Of a stretch of DNA of 64,000 nt, positions 36,401 through 46,512 are shown one piece after another; position 1 is the stretch's first letter, and each line of letters opens with the position of its first letter. Source of the stretch: Limanda limanda (lineage: Eukaryota > Chordata > Actinopteri > Pleuronectiformes > Pleuronectidae); contig NC_083647.1 of assembly GCF_963576545.1 (NCBI RefSeq), positions 6,057,507 through 6,121,506 on the forward strand. The letters run 5' to 3'. Below the pieces are notes generated by a model. The model did not search any database and was not told the origin of the DNA. It saw only the letters and a program-made list of their open reading frames with translations. The translations under genes were made by a program, and so were the position numbers.

Positions 36401-39400
36401 ATTCCCCTTACATTACTTTTATACTTTAAGTAGTTTTGAAACTAGTACTTTTACACTTAAGTAAAAAGCTTGAGTTGATACTTCAACATCTACAGAAGTC
36501 TTTTGAAACTCTAGTATCTATACTTCTACTTGAGTAATGAATCTGAATACTTTTGACACCTGAGTATGTTCTATAAAATTAAATGTAATGCTGATATGAG
36601 TAAAGATACCTCTTGTTGATGATGAATATGGGAATCTTAAACTGGTTTGTGTGGCTTTTACACTTCCTCTGGACAGAAAGCATTGAAAAAAAAATCCTGT
36701 TCTTTGATTTTGTCATGCTGCTGCTTCAAGGCTATTTTTTGTTTTCTTGTGAGCAGATCCCACCCCTGGCTATATTTGACTTTCTGACAGATGATATTAA
36801 GGTGCTATGTTTAGGTGATAGTTAAATATCAGTCTCTTATGTTGGTGTCTGTCTGCAGGCTGGCAGGGGACCAGAGGGCCAGGAGAGATTTGCGCCACGA
36901 CAGCGACGCCGAGGATGACGATGATGTCAAAAAGGTAAGGAACACGTTGCTGTTTATTTGTGCAGCCTGTGGATATAAAGTTTTGACCGTGTCATTTTTT
37001 TCAAATGATTCCCTTAATACATCCTGATAAATATTTCATGTGCTGCTTGGTTGGGAAGCAGCAGCACTCCTTATAGACACTTTTCTGTAGCGAAGACTTG
37101 AGTTTGACAAAAATCCTGTGGTTCCGAAAATTTGAAACCAGTTTTTTTTTTATCAGGAATTGTTTTTTGATTCCCATTCGTAGTTATGACAATGAGTTTC
37201 TTTTAGATTTTGTTTTCTGATTTGACTGGTTATTTGCAATAACTTATTTGCAACTTTACAATGTCCACTCATTTTCAATATCAAAGGACCTCATACTGCT
37301 TAAACTGTCCCATTTTTGTATGTACCAAATATTTTGGTGAATTGTCTCTGGTTTTAGAGTTTCTTTTTTTATTTAGTTTCAATATCGACAATGGTAACAG
37401 CATAGTTTTTCCTGTTTTCTCCTCACTTCAGCCGGCGTTGCAGTCGTCTGTAGTAGCTACCTCCAAGGAGCGAACACGCCGAGACCTCATTCAAGATCAG
37501 ACCATGGATGAGAGGGGAAAACAGAGGTAGGTCAACATGCTTTGAACAGGCTGTACATACAGATGCAATTTTTAACTTGAGATTAGTTTCGTCGCCCCTG
37601 CAAATAGTGGAAAAGGGGGAAAACATGTTAAATCAAAGGGTCAACACTGTCATTTTGTATCTGAGAATTCCATGTGTGTGTGATGGTGAGTTTGTTTTCC
37701 TTGTCAGGAATCGGCGTATGTTTGGCCTGTTGATGGGGACCTTGCAAAAGTTCAAACAGGAGTCAAACGTCTCTACAGATAAGGTGAGGAGATCTTTCCA
37801 GTTAATGTAGTTTTATGTGTGCATTAAGAATCATTCTTTGAGTTAGCAAATGTTATCCAACAAGGCAAAGACAATAACATGCCCCGAGACAAATTTTGTG
37901 TGATGGTTTCACTCAGTTACTGTTTCAGATGTTTTTTTAGTTACGAGTCACTGGACTTTTTTGGTGTTAAAGTGTCTGCTTTGATTTTTAGAAAATTAAA
38001 AGTAATTGATGTAAGAATGACCATAGTGCGTATCCCTGTGCTAAATGTGTTAATTGTAATGTCTCTATATTTTGTAAATCCCATTGTAAATCAATATTTA
38101 AGATACATTTCTGATTTACCCATTTTCACAAAACTATCTACAAATTTTTAAAACTGACTTTACACAAAATTGAGTAAATACGCTTGGTTGGCTTTCAATC
38201 ATTGTTCTCGTCGGCTGTCGATCCATTTTAATTTATTTCCCTCTTATCTGCAGCAAAAGAGGCGCACAGAGATCGAGCAGAAGCTCGAGGTTCAGGCTGA
38301 AACGGAGAAAAAAAAGGTGGAGAATGAAAAGAAGGGGCTGTTTGAAGAGAGGAGAGCCAAACAGACTGAGCTGAGACTACTGGAGCAGAAGGTCGAACTA
38401 GCTCAGCTGGTAAGAAAGAAGAACAGAAAGTAAAATGGTTACTCAAGTTCTCTTGAGCCATTTTCAGTTTCATTGAGTGCCATTGACCGATTGTTTTCTT
38501 CTGACACAGGAAAATGTTGTCAGCTTTGCTATGCAATTTTTATTTCAGTCCAGGGACCATCTAAGAGCTTTTGTAGTGATAAAGAGCAGCTAGTGGAAAA
38601 TCATTGTATTTGCTTAAGCAAGTTCACTGACTGTTATACAGTGTGTCAAAGAAAGATTTTACCATCTCATTCTTCCATCTACAGCAAGAGGAGTGGACCA
38701 GCCACAACAATCATCTGGTGAAATTCATTCGCACTAAGACCAAGCCTCACATATTCTATTCCCCTGGGAAAATGTGCTCCGCAACACAGAAACTCCTTGA
38801 TGACTCCACCAAGAAACTAAATGGTCAGTAGGGCTGAAAGCATCTGTGTTTTGTACGTGCAGATCCGTTTGTGTCTTTACTACTGGCAGATGTTGGTCAC
38901 TCTTTAACCACTGAATTTGTTTCTTTGTAGTTGTGTTTGAGGAGAGGCGTGAGGCATTTGCTGAACACCTCATTAAGATGGAATCGCGCCCCCGAAGACA
39001 ACCAAACCGTGACCAGGACGGCAACACTGCGGCAGCAGGGATGGACCACCCAAAGGAGGGTAAGCCAGCAGGTCAGGTAGTCAAGGTTACAGGTAATAAG
39101 GGAGATGCAGAGATGGAGGAAGATGAGGAGGAAGATGAAGAGGAGGTTAGGGGAAAGGAGGGGGGTAGAAAGGTGATTGAGAAGGATGAGGAAGAGGAGA
39201 TGGATGGGTTGAAAAAGGCACCTGAAGAGGGAGAGAGGATGGAGTTCAGTGAGGTGGCTAACAAGGAGATAGAGGAGGAGGAAGAGGAGGAGGGAGTTAA
39301 TGGTAGCGGGGAGCAGAGGGAAATGGGAATCAAGGAGAAAAGTCCAGGGTCAGAGAAGATGGAGGTTGAGGGGAAGCAGGGGGACAGGAGGAAGGAAGAG

Positions 39401-40156
39401 AAGGGAAAAACAGTCAAACAAGAGCTCACAGACTCCCAGAATGAAAAGACCCTAGACACCAAGTCCTTTGAACCATCTAAAGCCAGCCAGGAGGCACCAG
39501 ACACCAGCCAGCAGCCCCAGCCCAGCCCCTCTGCAGAGGAGCCAGCAGAGCAGCCCTCTGAGACCATTGGGGCCTCGCCTGCCCCCAAACTCCAAGCAGC
39601 CTCCACCATAGTGGGGCAAATAATGATCACCCCTTGCTTAGAGGTCCAGGACTCTGCAGCTGAGAACCAGGCTTCAGCGGAGAAATCACAGCTGAAAACC
39701 CCACAAGCACAGCTCGATTCCCAGGAGGTTCCAAGCACCACCAGCCCTGCACCCCCCAAGGAGAAAGATAGCAGCGGGAGAGGGAGGAAGAAGGAAAAGG
39801 AGCCGAAGAAGGGTCACAGCAAAAGCTCCTCCTCTTCCTCCTCCGGCTCATCCTCCAGTGGAAGCTCTTCATCTTCTTCTGGATCCTCTTCGTCCTCCTC
39901 GTCATCTTCGTCCTCTTCCAAAAGCAGCAGTCGCAGCCGAGACGGTGGTAAGCGCAAGAGGAGGCCATCGGAGAGAGGCGGGGACAGGAAAAAAGGAGAA
40001 GACAGGAGTCACCGTAAGCGGGGAGGGAGCAGCGGAGGGGGAAGAGACTCAAAGGCATCGAAAGAGAGGAGAAAGAGGAGTGATGAGGGGAGGGGCAGGT
40101 CGTCCCGGAGTGAAAGGGAGCATAAAGATAGAGACAGGAAGGAAAAAAGACGCTAA
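33479..40156 (+). CDS. PNN: Pinin, splicing and desmosome-associated protein
   Basis: A nuclear-speckle protein linked to the exon-junction complex and alternative splicing, and reported at desmosomes. Coding exons: 33479-33591, 34049-34132, 34891-34962, 36859-36934, 37432-37526, 37708-37783, 38254-38409, 38685-38823, 38931-40156. They give 2,037 nt, 678 residues and TAA; I recall human as about 717. Residues 1-35 carry the conserved N-terminal segment ([29 protein letters not shown]). [10 protein letters not shown] and [17 protein letters not shown] follow. The pinin/SDK/memA domain spans about 140-290, with [19 protein letters not shown], a charged coiled coil and [20 protein letters not shown]. 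The long last exon encodes an acidic Glu region, a Gln/Pro region, a poly-Ser tract (about 568-605) and an Arg/Ser/Lys-rich tail. The start overlaps a YY1-like motif. It is convergent with GEMIN2. Confidence 0.97.
35417..35728 (+). mobile_element. tRNA-derived SINE in PNN intron 3
   Basis: It has a polymerase III A box TGGACTAGTGG (35,428-35,438) and B box GGTTCGACACC (35,472-35,482), 33 bp apart as in tRNA genes. A body with CCCCTGAGCAAGGCACC and GCTGCCCACTGCTC follows, then a 3' tail with TGTGTATGGGACTAATAAA. This is the structure of a fish tRNA-derived SINE in the sense orientation of the gene. Confidence 0.8.
36395..36575. repeat. Dispersed repeat with ACTTTTAC/AAGTA periodicity
   Basis: Repeated variants of ACTTTTACTTAAGTA and TACTTGAGTAA lie in PNN intron 3. 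A similar patch is at about 9,950-10,020. It resembles a fish repeat with this periodicity, but boundaries are not defined. Confidence 0.4.
39826..39940 (+). repeat. PNN: TCC/TCT triplet tract encoding PNN poly-Ser
   Basis: Serine-codon repeats (TCC, TCT, TCA, AGC, AGT with scattered GGC/GGA) encode about 38 residues that are almost all Ser and Gly before the basic tail. The codons are mixed, so the tract is an old, selected low-complexity domain rather than a pure microsatellite. Confidence 0.85.
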
Positions 40157-40788
40157 TCTAGAAATCATTCAGCCTCTGTGCAGGAATTACAGCTCCAGTG
40201 ATTTCATGCCATGATGGAAGTTTAACTGTTTATTATAATTTCACTTCTTTCACATAAAGGCCCAATGGTAGTTTTAAAGCAAGTCGATTTAAAACCAAAC
40301 TGAAACATGGATGACCACTGCTTATTTTCCTCCAATCGTAAATTTAACTTACATGGTGCATCTTGCAGGGCTGCTCCCAGCGCTGTTTCTAATTGGGCTC
40401 CTGGCGACATAGATTTGAGGTAGGACAGGCGCAGTTGTAGTCATGTCATTTTAAACTTGATGATTCGTTCTCTTGGTCTGACTGGTGTTTTTATGGAGGT
40501 CTTTTTTGGCGCCACGCTTTTTGAACGTTTTCCTCTTCTTTTTTTTGTCATCTTTATCCTCATGCCATAGGCCGGGGTATCAGTGGTTATGCTAGCAGTA
40601 ATCAGTAGTTGTGTTTTTCAAGTTAATGTGAAAACACTGTTAATCCCCATTTGTCTCCACTGTTTGATCGATGTCACGGCTGTTGTATCCTCATCACAGG
40701 GGTACACGTGTGATCTGCTTAAATAATGTTCTTGAATCTGTTTCTCCATGTTTCGTTTTTTTTTGCACCAACTGATGAAACGCTTCTA

Positions 40789-40794
40789 AATAAA
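40789..40794 (+). promoter_or_regulatory. PNN: PNN polyadenylation signal
   Basis: AATAAA about 630 bp after the PNN stop, followed by a TGTGTCTTGTT-type GU-rich element within 30 bp, as expected for a functional site. Confidence 0.75.
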
Positions 40795-40799
40795 GATGA

Positions 40800-41698
40800 G
40801 GTATTCGTGGAACTGTGTCTTGTTATATTTGAAATCAGTCATCATTTTCAATCAATTCATCAATAGGGTCTATATAAAATCTCTCAATGGTGAAAAAATA
40901 TAATTTAGAGTCCTAGAATTCCACACTTAGTTTTAAAATGTTGAAACTAGTGAATGTTATTTTTACAATTTTGTCCGCTCGATACACACTGCATCATTAA
41001 GAGTCTGCAATTGCATCAAATTGTTTGATTAGTGTGACGCAATCCTCGGTAAGAAAGCGACATCGACTTCACAAAAGTATTAAACACCATTGGTTCACAA
41101 GCTTGTCACAGCCCATGTTTCTCTAATGTAAGCAATCTGACGCATTGGGAATGACAGAAGATGGAAACGTCAGGCTATAAGATCATGTTGATCTTAAATG
41201 AGCTGGTTTCAGCTGTGAAGATATTTTACTCTGGACTTAATTATTTGACCTGTTCAGCCCTGGTATTATCATCCGTCCTGAAAGATCTGACAAGTGGTCA
41301 ACTCCAAGTATTGTGTCCTGAATGTTTCTCTGACCATTTGTGATCGGCTCTTCACTTCCCTGCTCAATATGCAAATAAACAAGCCATTTGTGTTTGCTAA
41401 GACCAAATTACGTTGTACCCAGTAAGTTTACAGATGTGGGCATGAGTAGAAATACTTTACTAATTTAGGAAAAGTATGAATCGTATATTTGTTGTGAACG
41501 AATAATGAACAAAAGGAAACTGAAAAGGGTCAAATTGCGTTTTGAGTCATTGATGTTTACACCAGGTCTGAACGGGTTATGTCATACGTATGGCCAAAAT
41601 GCCAGTGTCAACTTTAATGCCATGTGTGAAATATTGAACAAAAATGTCCAAAAACCCAAAAATTATACAAGTCATCAGTTTAATAGAAAAATCTTACA
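40800..41698. other. Tail-to-tail spacer between PNN and GEMIN2
   Basis: About 0.9 kb between the two 3' ends. No coding exon is seen. At about 41,330-41,400 there is a stretch (TTGTGATCGGCTC, TATGCAAATAAA) resembling part of the repeat at 57,890-57,970. Confidence 0.5.
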
Positions 41699-41704
41699 TT
41701 TATT
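41699..41704 (-). promoter_or_regulatory. GEMIN2: Candidate GEMIN2 polyadenylation signal
   Basis: AATAAA on the minus strand about 365 bp beyond the GEMIN2 stop codon. A plausible signal, inferred from position only. Confidence 0.45.
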
Positions 41705-42067
41705 AGGAAACTTTAAACCATAACCCTAAAAACATCAGGGATAAATTCACTAAGTAAAAACTGACTGATTAAAACAAAAGTGCTGCTGCTGTTTAACATT
41801 GTACCAGCAGAGGTCAGTTGAGAGTCAATATTATAATTCAACAACAAATAACATTTGTGTTCATGACTGGGGAACGGGGTTTTATCCTCAACTCTTATCT
41901 GAAACTGTGTAGAAACATGTGGATGTGTTTATCTCCATCCATTGGTTCTTTGGGGTTAAATCTTGAACGTTCCAACTTGTTGCTTGACTGTAGAATCTGC
42001 TGCATCAGTTCGCTCACATCTCATTCTGCTTTATGTCCTGTTGATATCAAACAGCTCGACCGTGTGT

Positions 42068-45000
42068 TCACTGCGGTTGATCTGCCAGGTCATTCTGCTC
42101 AAAATATCTGCAGGTTATAAACAGGAAATTAATATTATTGCATTCAGTTTAGCACTAGTTTCAAATAGTACCTGATTAGAGTTTAAGTGAATAGATCCCT
42201 TGGATTTAACAAATACAGAAATAAAATACCAAGCTTTATTATTAAAAGTATAATTTGTATGTCTGTTTGCTGCATAGATTCAATATAATTATTTCGTTGT
42301 TAAATGTTGGTATAGTTACTCAAATAAATCAGATATGGGTAGTTAGAGTTTGGTATGTCCGTTAAGTATTGGTTAGTATGGGGTCTTTGGGTTAGAGTTA
42401 ATATTACCAAACACATACACTTGGTATATCAAATATGATGTGATAAGAATGATTTGAACTCGGTAGTAGATACCTGGCAACAAGACAGATGAGCAGGTTG
42501 AGGGCAGGTAGTTTCTCATCGTCCTGACTCTCCTGTGGAATCATGGGAGCAGGACACATTGTCAGGTCAAGTATATCACATCAAGAGTCAAATTCTGACA
42601 GGCCTTGCTATAAAGAGTATGTTCAAATAAGTTCTACAGAAACACTTCTCTTTATACAGAAATTCTGCAACAATCTGGAGTAAGTATTGTTATTATTTCT
42701 GCCCGATAAATGTCCTCTCTGACGAATAAAAGCATCACAGTGAGTAGCAAACACACACACTGGTGGTGCTACATAGAGGAGGGCAGTCGTACAGACGGAG
42801 TCGTACCAGCGTGCTGCGGAGCTGAGAACATCTCCTGGCCAGTTGTCTGATGCAGGAGTGGGCTTCAGGCAGTAAAGGCTTCTCCAGGCAGGACAACAAA
42901 CCAAACAACCAGCGGCCCTGGAACAAACACACGGTCATCATGTTCTGATGCTTTATTTCTAACAATATTCTACTGAAGACAATGAGCCTAGTTTTCCACC
43001 TGAAAGACAACTAAGAAATGTGTCTATAGCATTGAACTGGACAAGACGCACAAGCCGACTGAAGAAGCTGGAGAATCAAAACCAAACTCACCAACTGTGG
43101 AACAAACTCTCTCTCCTCAAACCAACTGATGAGAGTCTCTAACACCATCAACACTGTGGACTGTCAACACACAGAGAGATGATAGAGAAAACATACAAAT
43201 CAGACTGTTACACTGGTGAAGAGAGGGGGTGTCAGTTTGATAATGTGATTACTCACAAGGGGGGATATTTACCTGGTTGAGTCTGCTGACGATGCTCAGG
43301 AAGGGAGGGAATCCGACCTGAACAGAGACAACATCAGTCAAATGTAGTTCTTTACAATTAATCATAATTTAAACTCTTTATACACTTATCAGTACGTCAC
43401 ATTTAGGTATTATATAATTAATTATAAATTAAACTCTTTATACATTTATCAATAAACAAAAGCAAGAGAAGTGAAGCATTTTAATTTTGACCTTCAGGCG
43501 GCTGGCTGAACAAAATTTGGGATACAACTGTACCAACGTCTTTTATGTCAGGTTTTCCTTTAATAGTCAATAATATATAAATATATTATTTTTACAGTAA
43601 GGAGTCTCTATAGCTTTCTTCAAACAAACACATTCATACAACCTTGCTGTAGTCCAGTGCTGGTTCTGCATCTGTGTCACAGGATGACGTTCCCAGATAG
43701 ATGACCTCCCCTAAACAAAACCTCTTCCAGCCTTCCTCATCTGTTACCTTTGGCTGTAAAACACACAAACTTTAATATTACATTTACAATAAGTTTCTTT
43801 TGCAGTTTGCCTCCTTTTTCACATGTGTACTGTATACGATTCTGCTCAAACAGAAGCTCCTGAGGGGAAGCATTCAAATTGATACTGTTTTAATGACTGG
43901 GTGAAACTCTTAACTCTGCCATCTCCTCACCATCAGCACATTGTCATCCAGAGACTGGCTGCACCAGTGATTTCTGTTCCTTGTGATGCTCTGAAAGCAA
44001 AATGCCGAACAGAGAAATGTTTTATCCAAACACTGAGCCACGTAACTTTTCTTATATTACACTTATCTACAATTTTTTAAAAATCCATCAAATGATCCGT
44101 GTTAAGACAAATAAGTAACTGACTGAATTAGTAAAAGGAGATACATTGGATATGTTCAAGTTTTGGACTGTTCTAGTGGTTTTACTTTAACCTTAAGAAA
44201 GACGTGGGAGGTGTCTCTTGTTTTACCTGTCTGACATCTGAGAAGTGACCGACTTGCTGCCGCTGCCAACTGAGACTGGGGCAGAAACCCATGGGAGCAG
44301 CATGGCAACCTGCCACCTGAAACACAGAAGAATATATCTGAGACACGTGAGGGGAAAGAATGTGTGCATTTCCTCACCTGATCTCATAAGTGCAAACATC
44401 ATTCATGTGTTTCCCATAGCTCAGTGAATAATTAAAGAAAGAAGGCAGAATACTAGTGAAGTAGTGATTGGGTTCTACTTATAAGTTTATAAAATATACA
44501 TATGTCTTAACACAGCAGTTGTAAAGTCCATTTTAAGATACAAACTGAAACTCAAAAACAAGTACAATGTACGCATAAGACAAATAAACAGTACATTTAA
44601 CGTGTCATATTACACTGCAGTATCCAGTACTATGTTCCTTTCTGCACATAATCCTTTCCAGCCAGTGTGTTCATTTACTCACAGAAGCATTCACTGTTTG
44701 TTTCTTCTTCAGTTTCTTGGGGTCAATCTGAGCAACAACCACCTCTGGACATAATGACGCCTCCAACCTGACCAACAGGAAACACAATATTACAGCACAA
44801 ACCTGGTTCAACATAATGCTCATAAATAATGTTATCAATTATGTAAACACTTTAAGTATCTAATATAACATGAATTTAGAAAACAAAACATGACAAAAAA
44901 TTTGGACTCCTCTATTAAATCCAATCAAACTCTTCATGTAAAGCTCTAAATCTATCAGTGTGTGTGTGAAGGTATACACATCAACATCTATAGAGGCTTG

Positions 45001-45292
45001 AATACACATTTTGAACTTTTATTTATGTTCTCATGTTGGATATAAAGTTGTGTCTCCATCCATGTCCCTGTTGTGGAGAAGCACCAGGCGGCCTCACAGC
45101 AGCACACCGCAGGAGAGCGGCTCTCCTCCCCCGGAGAGCAGGAGGAGTCGGGATGGGGGGGGGAACTCACTGGACTTGTCGCATATACTCCTGTGGGTTT
45201 CTTGGAGGTCCCATCAGGTCCAGCTCCTCTGAACTGGCTCCGTACTCCACGTACAGCACCCTGGGCATCAGCTCCTCCGCGTCAGACTTCAT
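42068..45292 (-). CDS. GEMIN2: Gem-associated protein 2 (SMN complex)
   Basis: Cytoplasmic and nuclear-gem protein of the SMN complex that cradles the Sm proteins during snRNP assembly. Coding exons on the minus strand, first to last: 45292-45171, 44767-44683, 44316-44227, 43990-43931, 43753-43643, 43317-43273, 43160-43092, 42917-42807, 42532-42474, 42107-42068. They give 792 nt, 263 residues and TGA; I recall human as 280. Family landmarks: [107 protein letters not shown]. The start at 45,292 is the first ATG in frame; an upstream GTG extension is not favoured. Donors after exons 5 (GTTGTA) and 8 (GTACGA) are weak, but the joined protein aligns without gaps there. Divergent from MIA2. Confidence 0.96.
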
Positions 45293-45908
45293 CGCGTCAC
45301 TGATCGGTGAACATCTACCGGAGGTTCTGAGGGAGAAGGTCCGCGGCTCGGGCGGAAGCGTCCAATCCCGATTTAAGAACCTGTCGTGACCCAAACAAAC
45401 CACTTCTACCTGCAGACAACAGTTCGCACGCTACACGGCCATCTTGATTGTAAATGGGGAGCGACGCGTGACGTCGTCTTTGTGCGCGGGGCTGGTTGTC
45501 ATGGGGATGAACGCCGCACGTGCCGCTAGTTTATTAGATAGAGGGCGAAGTCCAGAAAACATCCACCTTTTTGTTTAAAGCTCTTTAAAACGTTGATCTG
45601 TCGCCAAGTTTGTTTATTCCTCTCACAGTGAATCGTTAATAAAATACGTTTCTTCTAATATTCATCACTAAAGTCAAATTGAACTTTCAGCAGTGATCAG
45701 ATGATGTTTTGTTTTGTGAGCAGCTCCTCTGTGTTAATGATTATCCTCCTGCCGGCCTATATCTTATCTCAGCTCTCTCATTTAGTATTGAGTCCTCATT
45801 ACAGCAACAGCTTAGAGGCAACGTCCACTTGCCAGCACAACTGGCCAAAGGGATTTCCACCCCATTATGGACATTTACTCCTGAAACACTCCTGTTAAAA
45901 CTCCAACA
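45293..45908. promoter_or_regulatory. Divergent GEMIN2/MIA2 promoter
   Basis: 616 bp separate the two start codons. The GEMIN2 side is CpG-rich and carries AAGATGGCCG on the minus strand (45,436-45,445, YY1-like) and TGACGTCG (45,469-45,476), a near match to the CRE TGACGTCA. The MIA2 side is AT-rich. It probably serves both genes, with the CpG part closer to the housekeeping gene GEMIN2. No TATA box was assigned. Confidence 0.6.
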
Positions 45909-46423
45909 ATGGCTGTTTCTCAGCTCTGCTCATTCCTGTGGATTACAGGCATCGTGCTTGTGAGTGTTCTTCACATGAGTCTGGGATTGTTGTCTGACTA
46001 CAAGATCTGTGGAGACTCCGAGTGTGAAAGTAAGTCCCGTACAGCGGCTCCTATAATTTTTAGTTTGTGGAATAGTGTGATTTATTTTGAGATTTTCAAA
46101 TGCTTCATTGAGGATTCATTTGGGTGTGTTAGTCTATGTATTATGAGGACAAGTTGCTTCTCACTCAAAGGACTTACCTTTGGTTTGAGTTGTAATGGTC
46201 AACATTGGGGTTAGACGATGAGGATTACATGTTAGTGCGTGTGTCTGTGCGTGTGTGTGTGTGTAGGCCTGATAAGCAGGGTGCAGGCCATCAGGGATCA
46301 CCGCGCCAAGGACTGTCGTTTCCTGAGCTTCAGACGAGGAGACACCATCTCTGTTTACCACAAACTGAGTGGGCAGAGGGAAGACCTGTGGGCAGGGAGT
46401 GTATGTCTGCTGACTCAATCTGT

Positions 46424-46512
<89 letters not shown>

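Noticed and set aside
39073..39759. 228-codon minus-strand frame across PNN exon 9
   Set aside because: Shadow of the acidic and Ser-rich coding region of PNN; composition mirrors the sense repeats.
45293..45403. N-terminal extension of GEMIN2 by 37 codons
   Set aside because: It would need a GTG start. The first ATG at 45,292 gives an N-terminus comparable to the family, and the extension has UTR-like composition.
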